Source: Anabaenopsis elenkinii CCIBt3563
Lineage (GTDB): Bacteria > Cyanobacteriota > Cyanobacteriia > Cyanobacteriales > Nostocaceae
Assembly: GCF_015245355.1 (NCBI RefSeq)
Contig: NZ_CP063311.1
Location: 2,225,436-2,289,435 of the forward strand
DNA: 64,000 nucleotides
Reading direction: 5' to 3'
Shown here: one piece after another, positions 48,538 to 57,270 of the stretch
How the letters are laid out: the number at the start of each line of letters is the position of its first letter
How positions within the stretch are numbered: the stretch's first letter is position 1
Made by a program: the position numbers and the translations under genes
The notes under the pieces: model-generated
Databases searched by the model: none
Seen by the model: only the letters and a program-made list of their open reading frames with translations
What the model was told of the DNA's origin: nothing

Positions 48538-49569
48538 ATGCAGACATACGACAATCCCAACGTCAAATACGATTGGTGGGCTGGTAACGCCCGTTTTGCT
48601 AACCTCTCAGGCTTATTTATTGGCGCTCACGTAGCACAAGCAGCCCTGACCACTCTCTGGGCGGGAGCCTTTACCTGGTTTGAAATCTCCCGCTATAACC
48701 CCGACATACCAATGGGCGAACAGGGGTTGATTTTACTACCACATTTAGCCACCTTGGGCTTTGGTGTAGGAGCAGGGGGGGAGGTAGTGAATACTTACCC
48801 CTATTTCGTTATCGGCGCTTTACATTTAATTTCTTCAGGTGTTTTGGGTGCGGGTGCCCTGTTTCATACCTTCAAAGCACCGAAAAACTTAAAAGACGCT
48901 CAGGGTCAAGCAAGTAAATTTCATTTTGAGTGGGATGACCCCAAACAGCTGGGCTTAATTTTGGGACACCATCTTCTCTTCCTCGGTGTAGCAGCTTTAT
49001 TACTGGTGGGAAAAGCCATGTTCTGGGGAGGAATTTACGACAGCACAATTCATGATGTACGGCTAGTTACTCAGCCCACTCTTAACCCCTTTGTCATTTA
49101 TGGCTATCAAACCCACTTTGCTAGTGTTAACAACTTAGAAGACTTAGTTGGTGGTCACATTTATGTAGGTTTCTTACTTATTGGTGGCGGTATTTGGCAC
49201 ATCATTACAGAGCCTTTTGCTTGGGCGAAAAAGCTGTTAATTTTCTCCGGGGAAGCCATTCTTTCCTATTCTTTAGGTGGTATTGCTTTAGCGGGATTTG
49301 TTGCAGCTTACTTCTGTGCTGTCAACACTTTAGCTTATCCTGTAGAATTCTACGGTCAAACATTAGATATCAAGCTGGGTGTTAGTCCTTACTTTGCCGA
49401 CTCAGTCAAGTTAATTAATGGTGGTTACACTGCTAGAGCATGGTTGGCAAATGCCCATTTCTTTTTAGCTTTCTTCTTCTTGCAAGGTCATCTGTGGCAC
49501 GCGCTACGAGCTATTGGTGTTGATTTTAAACAGGTTGAAAAGTCATTGAACGCTATTAGCGAGTCATGA
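48538..49569 (+). CDS. isiA: IsiA, iron-stress chlorophyll antenna
   Basis: CP43' of 343 residues, which forms rings around PSI when iron is short and protects by quenching. The start [20 protein letters not shown] and the end [20 protein letters not shown] are close to classic IsiA. Six helices with the His pattern [47 protein letters not shown] are present. It lies 278 bases after the PsaL-fused paralog, enough for its own promoter; isiB (flavodoxin) is not in the window. Confidence 0.94.
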   Translation: MQTYDNPNVKYDWWAGNARFANLSGLFIGAHVAQAALTTLWAGAFTWFEISRYNPDIPMGEQGLILLPHLATLGFGVGAGGEVVNTYPYFVIGALHLISSGVLGAGALFHTFKAPKNLKDAQGQASKFHFEWDDPKQLGLILGHHLLFLGVAALLLVGKAMFWGGIYDSTIHDVRLVTQPTLNPFVIYGYQTHFASVNNLEDLVGGHIYVGFLLIGGGIWHIITEPFAWAKKLLIFSGEAILSYSLGGIALAGFVAAYFCAVNTLAYPVEFYGQTLDIKLGVSPYFADSVKLINGGYTARAWLANAHFFLAFFFLQGHLWHALRAIGVDFKQVEKSLNAISES

Positions 49570-49668
49570 TGGGGCGCAGGGAGAATTTTGTTTAAATTTC
49601 TCCCTCCCTTAAGCCCACGGGAGTGCAGATTAAGGGCAAAGGTATCTGAGTTTTGAGGGTATTAACTT

Positions 49669-50634
49669 GTGACGATTTCTACTGAAAGAACTTTGGCCGC
49701 AGATACCAATTTATCTTGGTTAGTTGGTAATGCTCGTTTAATTGATTTGTCTGGTCAATTGTTGGGGGCTCATGTCGCTCATGCTGGGTTAATTATGTTT
49801 TGGGCAGGGATAACAACCATTTCTGAAGTTATCCGCTTTCTTCCTGGTGTCCCCATGTATGAGCAGGGGATGACTTTGTTACCTCATTTAGCAACTTTGG
49901 GTTGGGGTGTAAGTAGGGGTGGTGAGGTAGTTGATACCTATCCCTATTTTGTCATTGGTATGTTGCATTTAGTCGCATCGGCGGTATTGGCAGCAGGAGG
50001 ACTTTTTCATGTGTTTCGGTCTCCAGGAATTTTATACAATCATGGTGGGCTGGTAGCAAAATTTCACTATGAATGGAATGATCCTAAAAAGTTGGGTTTA
50101 ATTTTAGGGCATCACCTGATTATTCTTGGTTTGGGAGCATTGTTATTAGTTGTCAAAGCAATGTTTTTCGGGGGAATTTATGATCCTAATTTGGGTGATG
50201 TTCGCCTGATTAGCAATCCTAATTTAAACCCTGTGACAATTTTCGGCTACTTGGTGGGGATGAAAGATGGTAGCTGGAACCTTTTAGGGATGGCAAGTGT
50301 AGATAATTTAGAAGATGTCATTGGTGGTCATATTTGGATTGCTGCCATTCTGATTTTTGGCGGTATATGGCATATTATCGTACGTCCTTTTACTTGGTTA
50401 AGGCTAATTTTTCCCATAGAAAATGGTGAGGAAATTCTATCTTATAGCCTGTTGGGGTTAGCTTTAATGGCTTGGATTTCTACTGTATTTGTGGGTTATA
50501 ATACGACGGTTTTCCCGGCGGTATTTTACGGTTCAGAACGTCTAGTTCTGGCAAACATTCAGTTTTTTCTTGGTGTGTTGGCATTCTTGGGTTATGTTTG
50601 GCATTATTGGCGTTTCCGTCAGGCTAATAATTAA
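49669..50634 (+). CDS. third Pcb/IsiA-type antenna protein
   Basis: CP43-like antenna of 321 residues that keeps the Pcb/IsiA helices and His ligands ([50 protein letters not shown]). It lacks the PsaL extension. It starts with GTG at 49669. It ends shortly after the sixth helix ([14 protein letters not shown]), a little shorter than IsiA. The 99-base gap to isiA suggests co-transcription. The three paralogs differ enough to have separate partners or expression. Confidence 0.9.
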   Translation: MTISTERTLAADTNLSWLVGNARLIDLSGQLLGAHVAHAGLIMFWAGITTISEVIRFLPGVPMYEQGMTLLPHLATLGWGVSRGGEVVDTYPYFVIGMLHLVASAVLAAGGLFHVFRSPGILYNHGGLVAKFHYEWNDPKKLGLILGHHLIILGLGALLLVVKAMFFGGIYDPNLGDVRLISNPNLNPVTIFGYLVGMKDGSWNLLGMASVDNLEDVIGGHIWIAAILIFGGIWHIIVRPFTWLRLIFPIENGEEILSYSLLGLALMAWISTVFVGYNTTVFPAVFYGSERLVLANIQFFLGVLAFLGYVWHYWRFRQANN

Positions 50635-50735
50635 TTAAGTTTCGCTCAACACTAGCTAAATAATTGCTCATTCATGCCTGCGGTTTACAGCAGTTAACTG
50701 TAGGCTCTTTATTTCAATTTTGCTGAGGATAAGTA

Positions 50736-51014
50736 ATGATAGCTATGGTTTTTTACGCCCTGTTCAGTTGGCTCATGGTAATTTTGTGTGTTTTCAGTAT
50801 TTACAATACTATCAAAAAAGGCACAATTTATTTAAAAAGATTACATCAGATTCCTTGCCATAATTGCGATTTCTTTACTAATGATTATCGCCTCAAGTGT
50901 CCTGTTAATCCCATGAAAGCTTGTTCTGAGCAGGCAATTGGCTGTATTGATTTTGAACCGAAAACTTGTAATTGTAATGCTGCTCAAAAGGGAAAGCACA
51001 AAATTGGCGAGTAA
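50736..51014 (+). CDS. small Cys-rich membrane protein in the iron-stress cluster
   Basis: A 92-residue protein: one N-terminal membrane helix (MVFYALFSWLMVILCVFSIY), a basic turn, then a cytoplasmic Cys-rich part with CHNCDFF, LKCPVNP, ACSEQAIGCIDF and CNCNAAQ (eight cysteines after the helix). The spacing suggests binding of iron, zinc or an Fe-S cluster. I do not know a named family. It follows the third antenna gene by 101 bases on the same strand, so a role in iron homeostasis or antenna assembly is inferred from context. Confidence 0.65.
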   Translation: MIAMVFYALFSWLMVILCVFSIYNTIKKGTIYLKRLHQIPCHNCDFFTNDYRLKCPVNPMKACSEQAIGCIDFEPKTCNCNAAQKGKHKIGE

Positions 51015-51050
51015 ATAAAGCCTTTTTCAGGATCATGAAGTACACATTAA

Positions 51051-51110
51051 TTCCCTATTCCCTGTTCCCTTTCCTCACTGATAACTTCTCAACTCAAATA
51101 GGATGACTAT
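51051..51110. repeat. TTCCCTG heptads with MITE-type end
   Basis: TTCCCTATTCCCTGTTCCC is followed by CTCACTGATAACTTCTC and AACTCAAATAGGATGACTAT, the same right end as the repeat at 35809-35948. No matching left end is seen. Confidence 0.6.
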
Positions 51111-51189
51111 AATAAAAAATGAAGTCTGAAGGCTGAAAAAATCATACTTCCTACTTCACCTTTTTTTAATACCAAATTGTAACTTTATG

Positions 51190-52206
51190 CTAGCGAAACA
51201 TACTACTTACTGAAGTATCTTCATGGATTCGCCAAATGGTTTCCCCTAAGAGGTTAGCTACTGACAGGGTTACTAGTTGAGGAAAGCGATCGCTGTCTGT
51301 GATGGGAATAGTATTAGTAACTATCACCTCTTCAAACAGACCACTAGATAAACGTTCCTTAGCTGGTGGGGAAAACACCGCATGAGTTGCACAAGCATAG
51401 ACTTGACGCGCCCCCCGCTCCCGCAGTAGTCGTGCGCCTTCGGTAATTGTACCGCCAGTATCAATCATGTCATCTACCAAAATGGCTGTTTTGCCCTTCA
51501 CATCACCAATGACATTCATCACTTCAGCGACATTATGGGCTTGACGACGTTTATCGATAATAGCCAGGGGTGCATCATCGAGCTTTTTAGCAAATGCTCT
51601 GGCTCTTGCTACACCCCCGACATCGGGAGAGACAACGACAATATCTGACAGTTGTTTACTGGCCAAATAATCAAAAATGACTGGGGAACCGTAAACATGG
51701 TCAAAAGGTATATCAAAATAGCCTTGAATTTGCGCTGAGTGCAAATCCATGGCTAAAACCCGACTAGCGCCTGCTTTAGTAATCAGGTTAGCCACCAATT
51801 TGGCTGTAATTGACTCTCTACCCGCGGTTTTGCGGTCAGCGCGAGCATAGCCATAATAGGGAATTACTGCGGTTATCTGTCGTGCGGAAGCGCGACGACA
51901 AGCATCAACCATAATCAGCAATTCCATTAAGTTGTCGTTAACGGGTTTACAAGTTGGTTGGATTAAATAAACATCACAACCCCGGATAGATTCTTGAATT
52001 TGGACATATAGTTCCCCATCCGCGAACCTTTTACGAATCATTGGCCCCAAGTCCATCCCCAGGTAACGAGCGACTTCTTGAGACAGTGGTACATTAGCAG
52101 AGCCAGAAAAGAGTCGCAGGCGATGATTTTCTGTCACCCCTGTGATATCTGGTTGTACCTTTAAACTGGCAGAACTGAGCACAGCAGATCCTCGATGTGC
52201 ATTCAT
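51190..52206 (-). CDS. prs: ribose-phosphate pyrophosphokinase
   Basis: PRPP synthetase of 338 residues, which makes PRPP from ribose 5-phosphate and ATP for nucleotide, His and Trp synthesis. Motifs: FSGSANVPLSQEVA at the start of the fold, IPYYGYARADRK (ATP-binding flexible loop), the MDLHSAQIQGYFD segment and the PRPP loop LVDDMIDTGGTI. About 25 residues precede the usual bacterial start; such an extension is common in cyanobacteria. Cytoplasmic hexamer. Confidence 0.95.
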   Translation of the reverse strand: MNAHRGSAVLSSASLKVQPDITGVTENHRLRLFSGSANVPLSQEVARYLGMDLGPMIRKRFADGELYVQIQESIRGCDVYLIQPTCKPVNDNLMELLIMVDACRRASARQITAVIPYYGYARADRKTAGRESITAKLVANLITKAGASRVLAMDLHSAQIQGYFDIPFDHVYGSPVIFDYLASKQLSDIVVVSPDVGGVARARAFAKKLDDAPLAIIDKRRQAHNVAEVMNVIGDVKGKTAILVDDMIDTGGTITEGARLLRERGARQVYACATHAVFSPPAKERLSSGLFEEVIVTNTIPITDSDRFPQLVTLSVANLLGETIWRIHEDTSVSSMFR

Positions 52207-52571
52207 GGCAATATTATCATTAGATATTTAGTAGATTTAACTCTCATGCCGTAAAAAAACTTCTGTGAGTTTTTCTTAAGCTTTCATACAAACTTTAAAC
52301 ATTTCTCAATATAGTTACTCTTGGCAGATATGGCAGTTTTGTTGGTGGATAAACCATTGAGAGAAGAGATACAGCAACACTGGCTCATAATTTCTTCAAG
52401 GAAGGTGAAATATTTGTGGGATACTCTTATGATACTAGCTGGAAAATTATAAACTAGTTCAGGAAATTTTGGATCGTAAATCACCCCAAAAATGTTTAGG
52501 TGTGACTAGGGTAGAGAATATATTACAATTGGCTTAATATGTGCATATTTAGAAAGTAATCGCCGAAGAGA
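52207..52571. other. gene-free stretch between prs and bioD
   Basis: AT-rich divergent spacer. Short frames near 52330-52460 (for example one reading MAVLLVDKPLREEIQQHW) are interrupted and have no ribosome site; they may be a decayed gene. I see no RNA gene or clear operator. Confidence 0.4.
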
Positions 52572-53261
52572 TTGTTAAACACATTGTTAAACACATTATT
52601 TATTACTGGTACTGATACCGACGCTGGCAAAACTGTTTTAACTACGGCTTTGGCGGCTTATTACCAAAAGTATTACCCCCAGAAAACTTGGGGAATAATG
52701 AAACCCATTCAGTCAGGTGTGGGCGATCGCGAATTATATCAAAAGTTATTTTCTTTACAGCAGTCATCGGAGGAAATTACCCCTTTATATTTTAACGCTC
52801 CTCTAGCCCCTCCCATCGCTGCCGCTAAGGAAAATCGCTCTGTGGATTTAGCTGTAGTATGGCAAGCTTTAACTCAATTGCGATCGCAGCGTGATTTTGT
52901 GCTGGTAGAGGCTTTAGGGGGTTTAGGTTCACCCATTACCGATGAGTTGACCGTGGCTGATTTAGCCGGTGATTGGCACTTACCTACAGTCTTAGTAGTA
53001 CCAGTCAGACTAGGTGCGATCGCCCAAGCTGTGGCTAATGTAGCATTGGCTCGGCAATCAAAGGTAAATCTCAGAGGTATCATTCTTAACTGTGTGCAAC
53101 CCCGGAATGAGGGGGAAATTGCTGATTTAACCCCGGCAGATTTAATTCAATCTTTAACTAATACCCCGGTTTTAGGTTGTTTACCTTACTTAGATAATCT
53201 AGCAGATTTAGAGCAACTTGCCTATGTAGCCTCAACTCTCCAGTGGGAAAGATTCGGGTAA
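52572..53261 (+). CDS. bioD: dethiobiotin synthetase
   Basis: ATP-dependent dethiobiotin synthetase of 229 residues, the penultimate step of biotin synthesis. The P-loop [12 protein letters not shown] is at residues 10-21, KPIQSGV binds diaminopelargonate and [15 protein letters not shown] is the Mg/ATP region. No ATG or GTG lies near the start; TTG at 52572 or 52584 must be used, and a 12-base direct repeat (TTGTTAAACACA, twice) covers both. No other bio gene is in the window. A MITE starts 18 bases after the stop codon. Confidence 0.9.
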   Translation: MLNTLLNTLFITGTDTDAGKTVLTTALAAYYQKYYPQKTWGIMKPIQSGVGDRELYQKLFSLQQSSEEITPLYFNAPLAPPIAAAKENRSVDLAVVWQALTQLRSQRDFVLVEALGGLGSPITDELTVADLAGDWHLPTVLVVPVRLGAIAQAVANVALARQSKVNLRGIILNCVQPRNEGEIADLTPADLIQSLTNTPVLGCLPYLDNLADLEQLAYVASTLQWERFG

Positions 53262-53279
53262 TTAGGAATTTTGATCTGA

Positions 53280-53685
53280 GAGGATGTTTGTCAAGTCATG
53301 ATTAGTGTATCAACTATTGCTTGACCCCACCCTAACCCTCCCCTTGTAAGGCTATCCATTACCCGGATCTTTCTTAACATTCGTGAGAGCGATCGCTCGC
53401 AAACCCCCAAACCTTAATCCTCCGTTGATGATTCTCAATAAAATAAGGGTTTTATCAAGAATAATAAGGTACATTTTGTCAAGAGTAGGTAAATTTTCAA
53501 GCCTTGAAACCATTGCCACATAAATGTTTCAAGATTGTTAAGAAAGATGTGAGTAATGAATAGCCTTGTAAGGGGAGGGGACTGGATTTTATTGTTTCGG
53601 TGTGTCCCCCATTCCCTATTCCCTGTTCCCTGTTCCCTGTTCCCTAAGATAAAAATTACCTGTTGAAAACTTATCAAACATCCTC
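53280..53685. mobile_element. MITE, TNA-target type, carrying a nested element
   Basis: Terminal inverted repeats GAGGATGTTTG (53280) and CAAACATCCTC (ending 53685) are flanked by a TGA duplication (53277-53279 and 53686-53688). There is no transposase. The interior holds ATTAGTGTATCAACTATTG, a nested 214-base element, and a TTCCCTG heptad tract. TNA triplets are the known target of the IS1031 group of the IS5 family, the likely source of mobilising transposase. Confidence 0.85.
53351..53564. mobile_element. second element nested in the MITE
   Basis: Long inverted ends beginning GCTATCCATTACCCGGATC and ending GATGTGAGTAATGAATAGC agree at about 28 of 32 bases and are flanked by an 8-base duplication CTTGTAAG (53343-53350 and 53565-53572). 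The 214-base interior has no ORF of note. The same site in the sister MITE at 57810 lacks this insert. Confidence 0.75.
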
Positions 53686-53786
53686 TGAGAGTTTCTAGTT
53701 TTATGCAAGTTGAACTTTTTAACCAAGAGTACACTGGGAAAATATCTTCATTTAACCTTACTCAAACGACCTGGACTTGATTAATT

Positions 53787-55004
53787 ATGGTTTCCAGTTT
53801 TCCCCATTCTGCTGTTGATTTATCTGCTGTTCGTCTAGAAATTCGCGCCTTGGAACCCCAACTAGTAGAATGGCGCAGACAACTACATCAAAAACCAGAG
53901 TTGGGATTTCAAGAACGACTCACAGCACAGTTAGTTTCTCGCAAGTTGCAAGCATGGGGGATTGACCATGAGACAGGTATAGCGGAAACTGGTATTGTAG
54001 CCATAATTCAGGGTAATAAACCCGGTGGTGAGAAAGTATTAGCCATTCGTGCTGATATGGACGCTTTACCCATTCAAGAACTAAATGATGTCAGCTATAA
54101 ATCCCAACATGACGGCGTGATGCACGCTTGCGGACATGATGGACATACGGCGATCGCCCTAGGTACAGCTTACCACTTACACAAGCACCGTCACAACTTG
54201 AGTGGCACTGTCAAAATCATCTTTCAACCTGCGGAAGAAGGCCCGGGGGGCGCAAAACCGATGATTAAACAGGGAGTACTCAAAAACCCCGATGTAGATG
54301 CCATCATTGGCCTGCACCTATGGAATAATTTACCATTAGGTACAGTAGGAGTGCGCCCAGGGGCGTTAATGGCATCTGTAGAATGTTTTAATTGTACCAT
54401 TTTAGGTCAGGGTGGACATGGTGCCATGCCCCATCAAACCATTGATTCTATCGTCGTGGCGGCCCAAGTTGTCAATGCCCTGCAAACCATTGTCGCCCGG
54501 AACGTCAACCCCATAGATTCCGCCGTAGTTACAGTGGGAGAACTTCACGCCGGGACAAAACTTAATGTAATTGCTGATACCGCCCGCATGAGTGGTACTA
54601 TCAGGTATTTTAACCCAGATTTAGCCGGATTCTTTCACCAGCGAGTTGAGTCAATCATTGCCGGGGTTTGCCAAAGTCACGGGGCAAAATATGATTTAGA
54701 ATACTGGAATCTTTACCCCCCCGTGATTAATGATGCTCATATGGCGGAACTAGTCAGGTCAGTAGCTGCAGCGGTGGTAGAAACCCCTTTAGGTATTGTC
54801 CCCACCTGTCAAACTATGGGGGGTGAGGATATGTCATTCTTTTTACAAGAAGTTCCTGGCTGTTATTTCTTCCTGGGTGCTGCTAACCCCCAGAAAAATC
54901 TGGCTTATCCCCATCATCATCCCCGATTTGATTTTGATGAAACAGCCTTAGCCATGGGTGTAGAAATATTTGTGCGTTGTGTGGAGAAATTTTTTGACCG
55001 ATGA
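53787..55004 (+). CDS. M20-family amidohydrolase (N-acyl amino acid type)
   Basis: Metal-dependent amidohydrolase of 405 residues, M20D group (hippurate / IAA-amino-acid hydrolase type). Ligands are in MHACGHDGHTAIALG, the catalytic Glu pair in IFQPAEEGPGG, a His in VDAIIGLHLWN and the late His in AYPHHHPRFDFDE; the dimerisation domain spans about 185-300. The natural substrate is an N-acyl amino acid or similar and cannot be specified. The stop overlaps, by ATGA, the start of a truncated copy of the flavoprotein gene whose intact copy is at 57223, showing that the two were once coupled neighbours. Confidence 0.92.
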   Translation: MVSSFPHSAVDLSAVRLEIRALEPQLVEWRRQLHQKPELGFQERLTAQLVSRKLQAWGIDHETGIAETGIVAIIQGNKPGGEKVLAIRADMDALPIQELNDVSYKSQHDGVMHACGHDGHTAIALGTAYHLHKHRHNLSGTVKIIFQPAEEGPGGAKPMIKQGVLKNPDVDAIIGLHLWNNLPLGTVGVRPGALMASVECFNCTILGQGGHGAMPHQTIDSIVVAAQVVNALQTIVARNVNPIDSAVVTVGELHAGTKLNVIADTARMSGTIRYFNPDLAGFFHQRVESIIAGVCQSHGAKYDLEYWNLYPPVINDAHMAELVRSVAAAVVETPLGIVPTCQTMGGEDMSFFLQEVPGCYFFLGAANPQKNLAYPHHHPRFDFDETALAMGVEIFVRCVEKFFDR

Positions 55005-55048
55005 CTAATATTGCTCCTTGGCGCAGTGCGATCGCCCGTGGACTGCAT
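54967..55048 (+). repeat. direct repeat, copy 1 (M20 end / oxidase start junction)
   Basis: 82 bases from TATTTGTGCGTTGTG to GGACTGCAT, covering the last codons of the M20 gene and the first 16 codons of the oxidase-like gene. It recurs at 57175-57270 and flanks a 2.1-kb insertion. Confidence 0.85.
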
Positions 55049-55078
55049 GGAATAGATGACCAGGGTATCCGCGAATGA
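55001..55078 (+). pseudogene. 5' fragment of the pyridoxamine-phosphate-oxidase-like gene
   Basis: ATG at 55001 gives MTNIAPWRSAIARGLHG, the same start as the intact gene at 57223 (MSNIAPWRSAIARGLHH), then leaves homology and stops at 55076-55078. It is the stump left when the 2.1-kb segment entered. Confidence 0.8.
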
Positions 55079-55677
55079 CTGTGATATTTCTGCGCTGGGG
55101 ACTCTGGGTGATTTCGGTGGTAGTGCGATCGCTGATCGGGGGCTTACAAGGGTAGGTTTTTTACATTGTCGTGAGGGTAAGACTTGGTGGACAAGGAGAC
55201 AAAGGAGGAAAACAGTACAAAGTCTGTTGACGGTTGAGTATTCTAGATAACCCACTAGTCCCCTTGCAGTGGGCTTTACTATGAGACTCTTAATTTATTC
55301 CCTGGCTTCCTAAAAAATCTATCTAAAGATAGATGACAAAATTACCTAAATAATATTACTGATGCCACAAGATAAAAAAATGCACTTTTAAACTGAAGGT
55401 AAGTTGATTATGGTATTCTTGGATTGTGATTGAATCAATATTTGGGCTAGGAAAAAGAATGTTTTAAAATTTACGAATACACGCCTTATGTGAATTATAA
55501 ATGCCCAAGCTATAGCAAGGGTTTCAGGCTGTGGTTTAGCCAAGGTGTTTAACCATGCTGACGTATTTACGACTTTCCAGACTCCAAATCACATAAGCCG
55601 TATATCTAGCATAGATATACATCATTAGATTGTTTTATACTTCAAAAGACAGCTTTTTAAATTAGGAGACTACAAGA
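55049..55677. other. gene-free part of the inserted segment
   Basis: Holds scrambled pieces and no gene that I can support. The part at 55145-55230 resembles the inside of the MITE at 57810 (CAAGGGTAGGTTTTTTA and a GGACAAGGAGACAAAGGAGG purine tract). A 121-base unit at 55481-55601 has near-inverted ends (ACGCCTTATGTGAATT and AATCACATAAGCCGT). An AGGAGA ribosome site for the next gene is near 55663. Confidence 0.5.
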
Positions 55678-56019
55678 ATGTGGAATGGCTATAGAGGTTT
55701 TATACTGTGTTTAGTAATTGGCTGTCTACTTTTTATAACCTTGGATTTGATAATTGTTACTGAAAGTGCCAGTGCTTACCGCATGATAGATATCCGAGAT
55801 TACAATGGAAACGTTACAACTTGGGGGTGGTGGTTAGTTAATATTTTTGCGCCATTCTTTATAACATTTGAACTGATCAAGATAGTTGTGGGAATAATAT
55901 GCCTACCTTTAGCATTATTTGGTATGGAGTTTGGCTTTGACCTTTTGGCAGGTGCTTGGTCAAATATTACGGTTATGTGGCCTGGACTACTTATATGGGG
56001 TTTAGGTAGTATTAAGTAG
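55678..56019 (+). CDS. small membrane protein of unknown function
   Basis: A 113-residue protein with an N-terminal hydrophobic segment (GFILCLVIGCLLFITLDLII) that may be a signal or anchor, a short loop (RMIDIRDYNGNVTTWG) and two more hydrophobic stretches (WWLVNIFAPFFITFELIKIV and VVGIICLPLALFGMEFGFDL). The start has AGGAGA 9 bases or so upstream. I recognise no family. It is one of two membrane proteins inside the inserted 2.1-kb segment, so it may be cargo. Confidence 0.6.
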   Translation: MWNGYRGFILCLVIGCLLFITLDLIIVTESASAYRMIDIRDYNGNVTTWGWWLVNIFAPFFITFELIKIVVGIICLPLALFGMEFGFDLLAGAWSNITVMWPGLLIWGLGSIK

Positions 56020-56176
56020 CTAGTTTGTGACATAAGACATCACTCATTACTTAGCCGCTCAATAATCCGGGGTAAATCGTTCAATGATAACCCTCAAATG
56101 ACGTAAAATTGTTCCCAAACAGGTAGTCCGCCCCCATTTATTGAGCGGATACAACATTACTCATAGGCTGAATAAT

Positions 56177-56650
56177 ATGGATAATTGGACAACTGAGCGA
56201 GTCATAAAAGCTGGTAGAATTGCTATTTGGATTGCTATAATCAGCTTTTTGATACCTTTTGGTAGAGGATTGGTTGATGGTTTTTTACTGGAAAGTAAAT
56301 TAATTAACCAGTTGGAATATAAAAGGCGTACTGATAATATAACTATATTAGATGAATTGACAGGACTTGCGCTAATTTCATCTGTAGCCTTTGCATTTTC
56401 AGCAGCAGCAGAAGCAAATGGACGTACTAAAGAAAGTAGACTTGGAAAGCAAGAATTAGGTCGAAAATTTACATCGGATGAAATCCATCGTGCTACGAGT
56501 GCCTACTATGATAATCCAATGCTATTTCCTTGGTTTCATACTCTTATGATTCCTCAATGGGGAGTGAGATTTCATTTACAGCAGGGTTGGACAGGTATAC
56601 CAAGAGAAATCTTAGAAAAACCTACGAATATTGAAACAAGAGAACACTAA
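56177..56650 (+). CDS. hypothetical two-helix membrane protein
   Basis: A 157-residue protein from the ATG at 56177 (MDNWTTERVIKAG); a TTG at 56141 would add 12 residues. Two hydrophobic segments are visible (IAIWIAIISFLIPFGRGLVD and LTGLALISSVAFAFSAAAEA), then a polar domain of about 75 residues with FPWFHTLMIPQWGVRFHLQQ. No family is recognised. It lies in the inserted segment after the membrane protein at 55678, on the same strand with a 157-base gap. Confidence 0.6.
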   Translation: MDNWTTERVIKAGRIAIWIAIISFLIPFGRGLVDGFLLESKLINQLEYKRRTDNITILDELTGLALISSVAFAFSAAAEANGRTKESRLGKQELGRKFTSDEIHRATSAYYDNPMLFPWFHTLMIPQWGVRFHLQQGWTGIPREILEKPTNIETREH

Positions 56651-56655
56651 TTTAA

Positions 56656-56715
56656 GAGGATGTTTTAAAAGTGGGGGGGGTGTTGTAAGAGGATGTTTTA
56701 AAAGTCTCTCATGAT
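56656..56715 (+). repeat. two tandem MITE left-end fragments
   Basis: GAGGATGTTTTAAAAGT occurs at 56656 and again at 56689, separated by a poly-G run. Both resemble the GAGGATGTTTGATAAGT end of the MITEs downstream. The second continues CTCATGATGTATCAAA, as in those elements. Confidence 0.6.
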
Positions 56716-57215
56716 GTATCAAATATTTTCATACTCTAAGGCTGCATTACAACTCTAATGAACTCACCTTCCAAAATTCAGATAACTTTTTCACTAATGG
56801 TCAATTCGTTGACTTAGAGAACTTAGCTGATACCAGAGACCTTGACAACAACCCCGAAACCGATCGCTATATTCAATTTGGGTATGCTGACTTTGCAGGG
56901 AAATGGCCTAACCAACCCCTACCGTTAAAATTAGGAGACTTCAACTTTACCACCAGTGGGGACTTTGAAGGAACTCAACTTAAAGTGACTTCCGATAATT
57001 TAGCTCCTGGTTATAGCCTAGAAAGTCAATCAATCACGGTGAATACAGCAGTCAGTGGACTCGCTGCGGATATTGATGGTAATGGTAGGGTGACCGGTGC
57101 TGATTTACTATTCATTGACCAATATCTGCTATTACGGAATAATCCTAATGTTGATGCGATTTTACAAAGCTCCTTATTTGTGCGTTGTGTGGAGAAATTT
57201 TTAAGCAATGAGTAA
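56715..57215 (+). pseudogene. C-terminal fragment of a dockerin-type secreted protein
   Basis: An open frame without a proper start. It reads LRLHYNSNELTFQNSDNFF, then a beta-sandwich-like part (ETDRYIQFGYADFAGKWP) typical of large cyanobacterial secreted repeat proteins, then one dockerin repeat (DIDGNGRVTGADLLFIDQYL) with the Ca-binding pattern. It then runs in frame into the copied end of the M20 gene (LFVRCVEKFLSNE) and stops. The missing N-terminus and the borrowed tail show that it is a transposed or recombined gene end, not a working gene. Confidence 0.75.
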
Positions 57216-57270
57216 TTAAGCAATGAGTAATATTGCTCCTTGGCGCAGTGCGATCGCCCGTGGACTGCAT
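57175..57270 (+). repeat. direct repeat, copy 2
   Basis: Second copy of the 54967-55048 sequence. It differs in the centre, where TGACCGATGAC is replaced by a duplicated AAGCAATGAGTAATT unit that creates the ATG now used by the oxidase gene. Confidence 0.85.

Noticed and set aside
46823..50634. Evidence for a chlorophyll-b organism
   Set aside because: Pcb-type proteins also occur in cyanobacteria with only chlorophyll a, and isiA here is the classic iron-stress form; nothing else points to chlorophyll b.
55056..55250. 64-residue frame in the inserted segment
   Set aside because: It is made of joined fragments, ends in MITE-like sequence and has no ribosome site.
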